From Lachnospiraceae bacterium (GTDB lineage Bacteria; Bacillota; Clostridia; Lachnospirales; Lachnospiraceae), in assembly GCA_029067085.1 (NCBI GenBank), contig JAIEFE010000019.1:62001-126000 (forward strand): a stretch of DNA of 64,000 bases, given 5' to 3'. Below are positions 8,289 through 16,324 of the stretch, one piece after another. The translations under genes and the position numbers were made by a program. Below the pieces are notes generated by a model. It did no database searches. It worked only from the letters and a program-made list of their open reading frames with translations, and was not told the origin of the DNA. Positions within the stretch are counted from its first letter, which is position 1; each line of letters begins with the position of its first letter.

Positions 8289-8849
8289 TTATGTGAATGA
8301 ATACTCACACTCTGCCTGTCCAATTCGATAAGTACATTCTATTATTTCACCGGGATGCATTTTCTCAATATATGTCAAACACCTGAAAACCATCCCGTGG
8401 CCAACAAAAATAACCTTATTATAATCTGAATATTTATCAGCAACACGTATCATTCTTTTTCTCATATGGCTAAGGGATTCCCATCTGCATTTCTTACCCG
8501 GCGGGTACTCACCCTTAAATTTAGTAAATTCCCTGGCAAATGCAAAACTTTCTTCCGATGTCTCATACTGATTGTTTTCATCAGGTATCCATTCATGTAA
8601 ATCAATATCGACTTCAACTCGTAATCCTGTTTCCCGTGAAATAATCTGCGCCGTCTGCAATGCTCGTGTATATGGTGAAGATACGATAAGTTCCGCATTT
8701 TTAAGTCGGATATCTTTTGCCGTTATCTCTGCCTGCTGCCTTCCTTTTTCTGATAAAGGAGCAAAATCCCTGCCAAATCCCCAAAATCCGTCTTCAAGCA
8801 AATGATCATAATTTGCTTCCCCATGCCTGACAAGATAAAACAATGCCAT
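8289..8849 (-). CDS. Histidine phosphatase family protein (phosphoglycerate mutase-like)
   Basis: 186 residues with a canonical catalytic motif LVRHGEANYD at the N-terminus, SSPYTRALQTAQII near 58 (phosphate-pocket Arg), catalytic Glu region VDIDLHEW near 85, and the second catalytic His in IFVGHGMVFRCL near 150. Likely a cytoplasmic small-molecule phosphatase of the CobC/GpmB kind. ATG 8849 is chosen because GGAGG precedes it by 9 bases; seven extra codons upstream are possible but lack a ribosome site. The start lies 21 bases from the DUF402-HAD stop, so both may be on one transcript. A deleted paralogue sits at 5095-5213. Confidence 0.9.
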   Translation of the reverse strand: MALFYLVRHGEANYDHLLEDGFWGFGRDFAPLSEKGRQQAEITAKDIRLKNAELIVSSPYTRALQTAQIISRETGLRVEVDIDLHEWIPDENNQYETSEESFAFAREFTKFKGEYPPGKKCRWESLSHMRKRMIRVADKYSDYNKVIFVGHGMVFRCLTYIEKMHPGEIIECTYRIGQAECEYSFT

Positions 8850-8870
8850 CTTATAAATCCTCCTATACAA

Positions 8871-9839
8871 TTACCATTTCTGCAGTTCCAATCGATTCAT
8901 GATTTCACTGGTTTTTATCAGATCGCAATCCTGAAGTCCCTTCAAAGCATCAATATGTACCAGATGAGCCTGTAGCTGCGGATTTGATGAATAGTCATCA
9001 CCATAACATTCATCCAGAATCACATAGTTATAAATCTGAGGATTGGACTCCAGATAGGCAGCAATCTCTTCCGCTCGCGTCTTGAACTTCTTGTCCCATG
9101 GTATAACATCATGGATGGGAATGGATTCTCTTTTTAATGCTTCCGGCCAATCCGAGATTACCACTATCTTTGCATTTGTCCTTGTTAAGAGACGGGACAA
9201 TCTCTCAATTGCCTCCGGCATCAATTCTTGCATACGGGCATTCGGATCAAACACATCCAGTACTCCATCCACATCCAGAAATATCACAAACTGTTTTTGC
9301 CCGATCTCTTTTTCTACATTCTCAAGAATCTCCCGGCACCACCTCTCCATTGCCGGAATGTCACCGCACAAATCTTCTATTATAGCTTCGCCTTCCTGTA
9401 AGGCGGCGTCATATTGCTCCTGTGTAAGTTCTCCGGATTGAAATGCCGCATCCAGTTCATCCCTGTCATCAACAATCACGTCACCCTGCGGTGTAAAGAT
9501 CACGTCCAGATATTTATCAACAAATATGGCAACACCATCCGCATCGTATGCTGCCTCCTCGATTACATCCACATACCACACCGATACCCTTTTATCGGGC
9601 AGAAACATGGCCGTTATAGCACGGCTCCCGCTATCAGGAATCAACTGCAGCCAGACCATACCTTTCCCTGCCACAGCCGCCTTACCTGCCTTAGGAAAAT
9701 CCCAATACCGGTATTCACCGTCTGTCAAACGGATCAAACTGACCAATCCTGCAAAAATATCGCTTTCCATCCGCGTCTGAAAATATGGATAGTGCTGAAA
9801 AAACCATTGTTTATCACGATTAAGACGCTTTCTTTTCAT
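8871..9839 (-). CDS. DUF402-HAD fusion protein, putative nucleotide/RNA phosphatase
   Basis: 322 residues with two domains. Residues about 1-175 match the DUF402 (FomD/YgaC-like) family: YWDFPKAGKAAVAGKGMVWL, RVSVWYVDVIEEAAYDADG and FVDKYLDVIFTPQGDVIVDD with its acidic metal-binding cluster, then ELDAAFQSGELTQEQYDAAL. Characterised DUF402 proteins hydrolyse nucleotide phosphate esters with divalent metal. Residues about 186-322 form a HAD domain like that in multi-domain RNA-repair proteins: FVIFLDVDGVLD (catalytic Asp pair), IVVISDWPE (motif II) and NYVILDECYGDDY (motif IV). Such a fusion suggests successive removal of phosphates from a nucleotide or RNA end, which is inference. ATG 9839 follows GAAGGG. 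Confidence 0.78.
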   Translation of the reverse strand: MKRKRLNRDKQWFFQHYPYFQTRMESDIFAGLVSLIRLTDGEYRYWDFPKAGKAAVAGKGMVWLQLIPDSGSRAITAMFLPDKRVSVWYVDVIEEAAYDADGVAIFVDKYLDVIFTPQGDVIVDDRDELDAAFQSGELTQEQYDAALQEGEAIIEDLCGDIPAMERWCREILENVEKEIGQKQFVIFLDVDGVLDVFDPNARMQELMPEAIERLSRLLTRTNAKIVVISDWPEALKRESIPIHDVIPWDKKFKTRAEEIAAYLESNPQIYNYVILDECYGDDYSSNPQLQAHLVHIDALKGLQDCDLIKTSEIMNRLELQKW

Positions 9840-9916
9840 ATAATACCCTTCGCTCTTTTTTATGATGTTTCTACCTTGTTGCTCTTAACTTCATTTATTT
9901 GGGACATAACCTACTT

Positions 9917-10645
9917 CTAAAATTTCCTTATTTTTGACCATTCTACTTTTATGACTGCTAATACAATTCCATAAACCATTAATATGAAAAATGCTCCTAT
10001 TATCTTTCCCATCTGAAAATATTCTTCTCTCGTAAACCATCCCACCACATCAGATACTGGTGGTACAATCCATAGTATATATTTTGATATCGGAACTTCA
10101 GCCACAATCCCTATTCTTACCACAGAAATCAACGCACAGGCAATTGGCAACGTAAATCTGATCTCACGTTCACGTATCGTTCTTGGAGAAAATATTCCTC
10201 CCAACATACATCCCAAAAAGGAACATGCAAACATCAGCAAAAGGCCCCCTATAATATCTGATGCATGTATATTTCGTGTAAACAACATTTTTCCACAACA
10301 ATAATGGACTATAACCGGATAACAGAGACAGATTACGGTGACCATGCCACTAAGAGTCCCCAAAAACAACACCTGTCCGATATAATATTTTCTTTCACTT
10401 TGCATACGCAAAATAATAATCTGTTCTGATACCTCAGGTTCTATTCCCTGACAAGTCATTCCAATCCCGACCATGATCAGAAACAACACAAGACTCATAA
10501 TCGAAAAATTGCTGACAACGTCAATAGGCAATATACTATACATAACTCTAAATACCATCAATAGTACAATAAAAGGTATTACCCATTTCGCAGACAGCGC
10601 ATACTGCTTATATTGATATCTCACAAACTCATATATCATTTTCAT
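9917..10645 (-). CDS. ABC-2 type transporter permease
   Basis: 242-residue integral membrane protein with six predicted hydrophobic segments (about residues 20-38, 46-66, 92-112, 128-148, 165-180 and 213-233), the usual ABC-2 half-transporter layout. It starts ATG at 10645, 17 bases before the end of the ATP-binding gene, so the two are translationally coupled. Substrate unknown; the short size and lack of an extracytoplasmic domain fit export of a small amphiphile or peptide. Confidence 0.78.
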   Translation of the reverse strand: MKMIYEFVRYQYKQYALSAKWVIPFIVLLMVFRVMYSILPIDVVSNFSIMSLVLFLIMVGIGMTCQGIEPEVSEQIIILRMQSERKYYIGQVLFLGTLSGMVTVICLCYPVIVHYCCGKMLFTRNIHASDIIGGLLLMFACSFLGCMLGGIFSPRTIREREIRFTLPIACALISVVRIGIVAEVPISKYILWIVPPVSDVVGWFTREEYFQMGKIIGAFFILMVYGIVLAVIKVEWSKIRKF

Positions 10646-11447
10646 TACACATACCTCTCAAATTCCATCCAGCCTCCAGCATCTCAACCATGGCGCGATC
10701 ACACTCACTCTCTTCCACTCTTAATATACATCCCTGTTCTGTAAATTGCAGGCACCCTTTCCAATTTTCCGGAATATCCGCCTTTTTTGTTCTTACAAAC
10801 AACATCATATACTTCTGAACTTTACCCGCCAATTCGGGATTGGCTAAAACAATTTTTCCATCAACAATTTGATACACTTCATCTGCGATAGCATCTACAA
10901 GATAAGGCTCATGACAGGACATTAAAATTGTCACATTATGCTTTTTCAGTTCCTGCATCTTTTGAATAAATACTTGTTGGGACATTACATCTTGTCCGGA
11001 CAACGGCTCATCCAACAACAAAATATCCGGTTCTTTTAATAGGGCTTGTATCACTCCGATTTTTTGCAGACTCCCCTTTGACAAATATTTCATGGGAATA
11101 TCCAACATATTTGCTACAAAGAATTCTTCTGCCAACTTGTGTATATGCGTTGGTAATATCACACTTTCCAGATTGTCCATCTTACCCATGTAAAGCAAAT
11201 AGCGCATTGCCGTAAGATTCATTTGCGGGAAATGTTCAGGCACATAGTGGATCAATTTGCCTTTCTCAAGGCAAACGGTTCCCTCAGTAGGACTTACCAG
11301 TCCCGCAATTATTTTTAGTAATGTGCTTTTTCCACATCCATTGTGTCCTATAAATGCAGCAGACTGCCCTTGCTCTATAGCTAGATTAATATTATTAAAG
11401 ACAACTTTTTTGTTGTATTCTTTTACAATATGTTTCAATTCAATCAT
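10629..11447 (-). CDS. ABC transporter ATP-binding protein
   Basis: 272-residue nucleotide-binding subunit. Walker A GHNGCGKST near residue 34, signature region YLSKGSLQKIGVIQALL (degenerate LSGGQ: LSKGS), Walker B ILLLDEPLSGQD, and switch His in LMSCHEPYL. The start is set at ATG 11447 because GGAAGG precedes it; a 30-codon upstream extension has no family similarity. An extended -10 (TGG-TATAAT, reading leftward at 11472-11477) lies about 25 bases upstream, so this is probably the first gene of a two-gene operon with the permease. The non-canonical signature loop is worth noting but does not by itself imply inactivity. Confidence 0.88.
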   Translation of the reverse strand: MIELKHIVKEYNKKVVFNNINLAIEQGQSAAFIGHNGCGKSTLLKIIAGLVSPTEGTVCLEKGKLIHYVPEHFPQMNLTAMRYLLYMGKMDNLESVILPTHIHKLAEEFFVANMLDIPMKYLSKGSLQKIGVIQALLKEPDILLLDEPLSGQDVMSQQVFIQKMQELKKHNVTILMSCHEPYLVDAIADEVYQIVDGKIVLANPELAGKVQKYMMLFVRTKKADIPENWKGCLQFTEQGCILRVEESECDRAMVEMLEAGWNLRGMCNENDI

Positions 11448-11599
11448 TATGTTTCCTTCCTTTAAGTTTTGATTATACCACTTTATTCCCCGCTTAGCAC
11501 AAAAATATAGGGCATAGCAACCGCCATGCTCATACAAACAGGATGATGTTCATCGCTCTTTTTTCACCTGAGATTCCTTTTTAGGATGCTGGGATCAGT

Positions 11600-12121
11600 T
11601 TATCCCCCCAAACATGATAAGATCGGCTCCGTATATTTTTTATCTGAGATATCATAGGAGGAAGAGATCATTTTTATCATCTCCTCGTCCTCTTTCGTCT
11701 TATTCTTTTTTGCAGTAAGCGCCTTCAAAAGCATTTTCATCATAAAGCGGGAGGATGCGGACATCTTATCATAATTCAGTCCTCCCGGACAGTAAAACGC
11801 CTTTACCTGACTCATCTTCGGCTCGCTGTTGACCTGTTTGAATGCCGCCTCTATTGCCGGGCTTTCTATCGGACTAGCACCGGTACAAAACACCATCAGT
11901 TTTTTGCCCGCCCATGTATCTATGTTCTTTTTGAGCCAACCCAGCTTTTTGATCGTACCCGCACATACCCAGCTTCCGTAAACAATCGCTTCGTACGCTG
12001 ACAGATCTTTCTTTTTCGCCTCTGTTAACGGTAGGCAGTCGGCACCTGCCGCCTCCGCGATCCACCCGGCGTACCGCTTTGCAAAACCTGTCTGTGAATT
12101 GTAAATAACTACTGTTTTCAT
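11600..12121 (-). CDS. Flavodoxin domain protein
   Basis: 173-residue flavodoxin-like protein. The FMN phosphate-binding loop is near the N-terminus: IYNSQTGFAKRYAGWIAEA (S/T-x-T-G-x-x). YEAIVYGSWVCAGTIKK near 45 and VFCTGASPIESPAI near 77 form the isoalloxazine loops. Similar single-domain flavodoxins in clostridia are annotated as protoporphyrinogen-oxidase-like or general electron carriers. ATG 12121 follows AGGAGG; the in-frame ATG at 12190 overlaps the upstream gene and lacks a ribosome site. It lies 55 bases after the MarR gene and shares its promoter, so it is probably derepressed by the MarR ligand or redox signal. Confidence 0.85.
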   Translation of the reverse strand: MKTVVIYNSQTGFAKRYAGWIAEAAGADCLPLTEAKKKDLSAYEAIVYGSWVCAGTIKKLGWLKKNIDTWAGKKLMVFCTGASPIESPAIEAAFKQVNSEPKMSQVKAFYCPGGLNYDKMSASSRFMMKMLLKALTAKKNKTKEDEEMIKMISSSYDISDKKYTEPILSCLGG

Positions 12122-12176
12122 TTGCTCAAACCTCCTTTTTCTATTGCTGCATTGTCTAGTACCTGATAACACTGAA

Positions 12177-12659
12177 TTATACATTGACAATTTTCTTCTC
12201 TAAGTTTTCAATACCTGCATATAGTTTTGATAAAAGAATAAAAAATGTTTCAATCTCCTCGTCTGTATAAACTTCAAAAAGATATTTCAATTCTTCCTGA
12301 TATTTTATAAAGTCATTTTCAAAATAATCATTTACTTTTTCCGTAGGTGTGATACACATAGCCCTTGTATCGTATGGACTTTGCTGAATAATAATAAAGC
12401 CCTTTTTTTCCAGAATCTCCGCCAGTTTCTTGATATTTTGTCTGGAGCAGCCCAATATATTTCCCAGCTGCGTAAAGGTTAACGGCTCTCTGGACTGCCG
12501 AACAATGGAAAGCAGCATGAATTGTTTTAATGACACCTGTGGAATATTATTATCAAAAATAGTCTGCAATTTATTCCCGGCAATAAACAGAGTATTGAAT
12601 ATCGCTTTCCTCCGGTTTTCCGTAGTGTCGGAAAAATGTTTCAACAAATCCTTTAACAT
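12177..12659 (-). CDS. MarR family transcriptional regulator
   Basis: 160-residue winged-helix repressor. The DNA-binding part is LTFTQLGNILGCSRQNIKKLAEILEKKGFI (about residues 60-90) with the wing QQSPYDTRAMCITPTEK, and N- and C-terminal helices for dimerisation. First gene of a MarR-flavodoxin operon. A single Cys in the recognition helix region (GCSR) and another in the wing could allow redox sensing as in OhrR/MosR proteins, though this is inference. The promoter directly upstream contains a perfect palindrome inside its spacer, consistent with autorepression. ATG 12659 is preceded by GGGAG. Confidence 0.9.
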   Translation of the reverse strand: MLKDLLKHFSDTTENRRKAIFNTLFIAGNKLQTIFDNNIPQVSLKQFMLLSIVRQSREPLTFTQLGNILGCSRQNIKKLAEILEKKGFIIIQQSPYDTRAMCITPTEKVNDYFENDFIKYQEELKYLFEVYTDEEIETFFILLSKLYAGIENLEKKIVNV

Positions 12660-12694
12660 CTGATCTCCCTTTTAAAACATGATTGATTACTATT

Positions 12695-12723
12695 ATTATA
12701 GTAACTTGTTACCAATTTGTCAA
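12695..12723 (-). promoter_or_regulatory. Promoter and operator of the MarR-flavodoxin operon
   Basis: Read leftward this is TTGACA (12723-12718), a spacer of exactly 17 bases, then TATAAT (12700-12695): both hexamers are perfect sigma-A consensus. The spacer contains the perfect 12-bp palindrome GTAACAAGTTAC (12701-12712). A repressor dimer bound there would block RNA polymerase. A consensus promoter with an operator between its hexamers fits a tightly repressed, strongly inducible operon. Confidence 0.88.
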
Positions 12724-12727
12724 ATAG

Positions 12728-12754
12728 GAAATCGACGCATGAAAGCGTCGTTTC
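12728..12754 (-). terminator. Hairpin downstream of the lipoprotein gene
   Basis: Stem CGACGC/GCGTCG (12733-12738 with 12745-12750) extended by GAAA/TTTC with a one-base bulge. It lies 28 bases beyond the lipoprotein stop and just before the MarR promoter. The T-run on the leftward strand is short, so it is a candidate terminator only. Confidence 0.5.
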
Positions 12755-12781
12755 AAAATAGATAAGAAGAAAAAACCAATA

Positions 12782-13402
12782 TTACTGCAAAATCGCCTGT
12801 TCCAGCACATACAGCGCCCGCTCGTTTTCCTCAAGACAATGCGCTTCCACTGCCTCCGTTCCTCTGTCAGCATAAGGTGTGGTATCCGCCCCAAGCTGCA
12901 CGAAACAGACGTAATCGTCGATGGTTTCCATACGGGAAGCCTGCGCTTTGCCCAGATTTTGGGGATGATTTCTGTTTGCTTCAATGATCCCGCTTCTGTA
13001 AGCTTCAATTCCCCGCTCGATCTCGCCCACATAATCCTCCTTTGCGTGAATGACGATCAGCGTGTCGATATGAGCATCCAGAACCTGCCGTTCCGCCAAA
13101 AAATCTACATACATGTCAGACTCTATTCCGGTAAGGTTTTCCAGTTCTTCGGCGGACAGACTGACCTGCGGCCAATACGCCTCCCCCAAGAGGTTTTGCA
13201 CCTTATCCTTCAATTCAGGGAGCGTATAAAACCTTTCCTCTCCCTGAAAAAAAGGAAAATTGCTGGCCTGCAGATCCTCCGCAACCCGCTCCGCCCCATA
13301 AGGCTCATTCTGATGAACCAGCTCTTCCTCCGGCAATTCCTCTCCGCAGCCCGTCAAGGCAAGCAGACTGCATACCGCTGTGACCATTATAAATTTACGC
13401 AT
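12782..13402 (-). CDS. Lipoprotein, DUF4358-like
   Basis: 206-residue secreted protein with a lipoprotein signal peptide: RK, a hydrophobic core and lipobox LALTGC, so Cys about 19 would be lipidated and the protein held on the outer face of the membrane. The mature part is acidic and follows the DUF4358 pattern (a segment like ESDMYVDFLAERQVLDAHID, then a helix with IERGIEAYRSGI). It is divergent from the MBOAT gene with a 140-base shared control region, as seen for DUF4358 genes next to MBOAT O-acylation loci. I infer a role in the same cell-surface modification. ATG 13402 follows GGAGAG; an ATG four codons upstream is less likely. Confidence 0.72.
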   Translation of the reverse strand: MRKFIMVTAVCSLLALTGCGEELPEEELVHQNEPYGAERVAEDLQASNFPFFQGEERFYTLPELKDKVQNLLGEAYWPQVSLSAEELENLTGIESDMYVDFLAERQVLDAHIDTLIVIHAKEDYVGEIERGIEAYRSGIIEANRNHPQNLGKAQASRMETIDDYVCFVQLGADTTPYADRGTEAVEAHCLEENERALYVLEQAILQ

Positions 13403-13427
13403 ATTGCTCTCCATTTCTCATTTTTAT

Positions 13428-13456
13428 TTGTAAGCTGCATCAGTATTTGATATACT
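13428..13456 (+). promoter_or_regulatory. Promoter of the MBOAT operon
   Basis: TTGTAA (13428-13433), a 17-base spacer and TATACT (13451-13456), 87 bases upstream of the MBOAT start and within the divergent region shared with the lipoprotein gene. Two of twelve consensus positions differ. Confidence 0.6.
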
Positions 13457-13542
13457 ATAGCAAAATATAGGAAATAATCTTCGTAGCGTTTTTATACTGT
13501 TATTTTTTACTTAATTTTGAAAAATATGTACCGGGAGCATTT

Positions 13543-15105
13543 ATGTTATTCAATTCCTACATTTTTATCTTCATATTCCTGCCCCTTACGCTGCTTGGCT
13601 GGTACGGCCTTAACCGCTTCGGCAAATACCGCCTGGCAAGCCTTTTTCTGGCGGGTATGTCCCTGTGGTTTTACGCTTACTTTAATGTCCGCTATCTGGC
13701 GATCATTCTGTGCAGCATCTGCCTGAACTATCTGCTAAGTTATGTACTGTCACGCGTGCAGGCGAAGCATCTCCCTGTAAACTCCCGTGGCGAAAACTGC
13801 AACATTGTAGGCAACGGTACGGCACAGGGAAAAAAAATGAGCCGCATCGGCCTTCTGACAGGCATCACTCTGAATCTGGGCATTTTATTTTATTTCAAAT
13901 ATTATGACTTCTTTATTGAAAATATTAATCTGGCATTTGGTACGGACTTTACCCTAAAACACATCCTGCTGCCGCTTGGCATCAGCTTTTTCACCTTCCA
14001 GCAGCTCTCCTTCATTATCGACCGGGCACTCGGCAGGTGTGAACACTATGATTTCATAAACTATGTGACCTTCGTGACCTTTTTCCCTCAGCTGATCGCC
14101 GGTCCTATCGTTCTCTACAAAGAGCTGATACCACAGTTTGAAGATACCGCAAGGCGCACATTTGACAGTGCATCCTTTGCGAGAGGAATCTACCTCTTCG
14201 TGCTGGGACTCTCAAAAAAGGTGCTTCTTGCGGACACCTTCGGCCTGATGGCGAACTACGGTTTTGCGCAGACTTTCTCTCTCGATTCCGTCTCTACCAT
14301 CTTTGTGATACTGGCCTACACTTTTGAATTATACTTTGATTTCAGCGGCTATTCTGATATGGCGATCGGCCTTGGCAGAATGTTCAATATCGAACTGCCC
14401 TTAAACTTTGATTCTCCCTACAGAGCATGCAGCATCAAGGAATTTTGGCAGCGATGGCACATTACTCTGTCACGTTTCTTCATCACCTATGTCTACATTC
14501 CGCTTGGCGGCAGCAGGAAGGGCAGGGCAAGAATGCTCCTTAACACCTTCGTGGTATTCCTCTTAAGCGGCCTATGGCACGGCGCAGCCTGGACCTACGT
14601 GGCGTGGGGCGCGATGCAGGGACTCCTTGTAGTCTGGGATAATCTGGGAATCGTCGGCATTCAGGGAAGGGAGGAAAAGCGGCCCTCCCGCTTTCACATT
14701 CCCCCCTGGCTGGGGTGGATCTTCACCTTTACTCTCTTTAACCTGTCGCTCTTCTTTTTCCGAAGCACCAGCATGGTGGCCGCGGTGCAGTTATTCAAAA
14801 ATCTTTTCGGCGGACGTTTTACAGGGAAGCTCTTTGAGGTGGCTGACCAGCTTTCCATCTCGGAATTTTATATTTTCAGACAGGCAGTTGATATGATAGC
14901 GCCGTCTATTGCGTCATATTTCTCCCTGATCCTGATGTTTCTGTTGTTTATTCTGGCATTTTTCCTGGTGTTCCGCAAAAATGCCTACGAGCGAGCTACT
15001 TATCTGGAACTGACCTCCACAAGGTGCTGGAGCGTAAGCATCCTTCTTGTGTGGTGCATCGTTTCCCTTTCACAGGTGAGCACCTTCCTATATTTCAACT
15101 TTTAA
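13543..15105 (+). CDS. MBOAT family membrane-bound O-acyltransferase (AlgI/DltB-like)
   Basis: 520-residue polytopic membrane enzyme that moves acyl groups from the cytoplasm to a polymer or secondary carrier at the cell surface. About ten hydrophobic segments. MBOAT landmarks: GISFFTFQQLSFIID near 146, FFPQLIAGPIV near 180, DFSGYSDMAIGLGRM near 266, RWHITLSRFF with the conserved His306, and the catalytic His346 in LSGLWHGAAW. The next gene is an SGNH-like partner, the same pairing as AlgI-AlgJ, PatA-PatB and DltB-DltD. No dltA/dltC gene is nearby, so acetylation of a surface polysaccharide or peptidoglycan is more likely than D-alanylation. ATG 13543 follows CGGGAG. Confidence 0.92.
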   Translation: MLFNSYIFIFIFLPLTLLGWYGLNRFGKYRLASLFLAGMSLWFYAYFNVRYLAIILCSICLNYLLSYVLSRVQAKHLPVNSRGENCNIVGNGTAQGKKMSRIGLLTGITLNLGILFYFKYYDFFIENINLAFGTDFTLKHILLPLGISFFTFQQLSFIIDRALGRCEHYDFINYVTFVTFFPQLIAGPIVLYKELIPQFEDTARRTFDSASFARGIYLFVLGLSKKVLLADTFGLMANYGFAQTFSLDSVSTIFVILAYTFELYFDFSGYSDMAIGLGRMFNIELPLNFDSPYRACSIKEFWQRWHITLSRFFITYVYIPLGGSRKGRARMLLNTFVVFLLSGLWHGAAWTYVAWGAMQGLLVVWDNLGIVGIQGREEKRPSRFHIPPWLGWIFTFTLFNLSLFFFRSTSMVAAVQLFKNLFGGRFTGKLFEVADQLSISEFYIFRQAVDMIAPSIASYFSLILMFLLFILAFFLVFRKNAYERATYLELTSTRCWSVSILLVWCIVSLSQVSTFLYFNF

Positions 15106-15157
15106 CTTGTGCAGTAAATTATGAATTGGCATGATCAGAACGCAGAAAGGACCAAAA

Positions 15158-16237
15158 ATGGACGCGAGTCAAAAATTTATCAAACAATTTTTCATACGGG
15201 CGCTCCTTCTCCTCGCGATGGTGATCGCGGTGGTGATTCTCTTTGATCCTTTCTATCACTACCACAAGCCCCTGCCCGGACTCAAGGCAGTGCTGACAGA
15301 CAAAGAATACCAGTGTATCGGCACGCTGCGCACCTTCGACTACAACGCGCTGATCGTTGGTTCTTCTGTCTGTGAAAACTATAACAACCACTGGTTTGAT
15401 GAGGGGTTTTCCTGCACAACAATCAAAGCTATCCGCTCCTACGGCGCAACTGCAGATCTTAAGTATCTTCTGGATAATGCCTACGAGAATCATGAGCTGC
15501 GGTATGTGTTCTACAACATCGATCCCTCCTCCCTGTCTGCAAGCACGGAACCAACCTATGTTTCCACGGGATGCCCCATGTATCTCTACGACAAAAATCC
15601 CTGGAACGACTATCAATATGTCCTGAATAAGGATGTTCTGTTGGAAAAGCTTCCTTATATGATGGCATTCTCCCTGATCGGAGACTATGATGAGGGCAAC
15701 TCCTACAACTGGGCGCAATGGAAGTATTTCGGTGCGGATCTGGCCACGGGGATGTACGCCAGAAAACCCGCAGTCGCAAAGATGCAGCCGGAGAATACAA
15801 ACGAGGAGACTTTGACCGAAAACATCGCCCTACTCATTTCGATGACAGAGGCGCATCCGGAAACCACCTTTAAGTTTTTCTTCTCACCCTACTCCATGCT
15901 CTGGTGGGACAACGCATACCGCACCGGAGAGCGGGACGCCGTTTTGTACAATGAAAAGAAGGCAATCGAAGCGCTTCTTGCCTGCGAAAACGCAGAAGTT
16001 TACTTTTATCAGGACGATAGGGAAGTGATCACGAATCTGGACAACTACATGGACATGATCCATTTTTCCAAGGACATTAACCATCGCGTCTACGAGAAAC
16101 TTGCCGCCGGAGAAGGACGGCTTACACAGGAAAATTATGAGGAAAAGCTTAATGAAATGTACGCGTTGTCGGAAGAGATTGTGACAGATCTGATATACAC
16201 ATATTACCAAAAATCGTCGCCCGGCAGCGACGATTAA
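15158..16237 (+). CDS. SGNH-like membrane-anchored partner of the MBOAT acyltransferase
   Basis: 359 residues with one N-terminal membrane anchor (about residues 12-29) and an extracytoplasmic domain. YNALIVGSSVCENY near 63 supplies the nucleophile Ser region of SGNH hydrolases, and NYMDMIHFSKDINHRV near the C-terminus supplies the Asp-x-x-His catalytic pair (D-M-I-H). FYNIDPSS near 120 fits the block II strand. Start ATG 15158 follows AAAGGACC; an ATG nine codons earlier has no ribosome site. It is 52 bases downstream of the MBOAT gene. By analogy with AlgJ/PatB/DltD it would complete the O-acyl transfer outside the membrane; the acceptor is unknown. Confidence 0.8.
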   Translation: MDASQKFIKQFFIRALLLLAMVIAVVILFDPFYHYHKPLPGLKAVLTDKEYQCIGTLRTFDYNALIVGSSVCENYNNHWFDEGFSCTTIKAIRSYGATADLKYLLDNAYENHELRYVFYNIDPSSLSASTEPTYVSTGCPMYLYDKNPWNDYQYVLNKDVLLEKLPYMMAFSLIGDYDEGNSYNWAQWKYFGADLATGMYARKPAVAKMQPENTNEETLTENIALLISMTEAHPETTFKFFFSPYSMLWWDNAYRTGERDAVLYNEKKAIEALLACENAEVYFYQDDREVITNLDNYMDMIHFSKDINHRVYEKLAAGEGRLTQENYEEKLNEMYALSEEIVTDLIYTYYQKSSPGSDD

Positions 16238-16256
16238 AAGAATGCTTCGCATTCTT
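16212..16256 (+). terminator. Double hairpin at the end of the MBOAT operon
   Basis: Two perfect stems in series: AATCGTCGC/GCGACGATT (16212-16220 with 16227-16235, overlapping the stop codon) and AAGAATGC/GCATTCTT (16238-16245 with 16249-16256, 3-base loop). T-rich sequence follows. Probably ends the MBOAT transcript before exoA. The second hairpin belongs to a repeated intergenic element. Confidence 0.65.
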
Positions 16257-16294
16257 CTTAAATGTTTTATACTGTCGCAATTTTATAATGATAA
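16238..16294 (+). repeat. Interspersed intergenic element, copy A
   Basis: Hairpin GAATGC-TTC-GCATTC followed by CTTAAATG, an ACTGTCGCAATTTT block and an AT-rich end including TATAAT. Copy B at 27293-27350 has the same order of blocks with about 80 percent identity by eye. Each copy directly follows a stop codon of a rightward gene. The ACTGTCGCAATTTTATAAT part could also provide a -10 for the next gene, exoA. Confidence 0.6.
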
Positions 16295-16324
16295 ACAAAC
16301 ACAAAAGAGAAGGAGAGATACGCT

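Noticed and set aside
9414..9920. 168-codon rightward frame across the DUF402-HAD gene
   Set aside because: Opposite to an intact two-domain protein; no motif.
15119..15718. 199-codon antisense frame over the SGNH-like gene
   Set aside because: The sense gene has clear catalytic motifs and a ribosome site; the antisense frame is Val/Ile-rich shadow.
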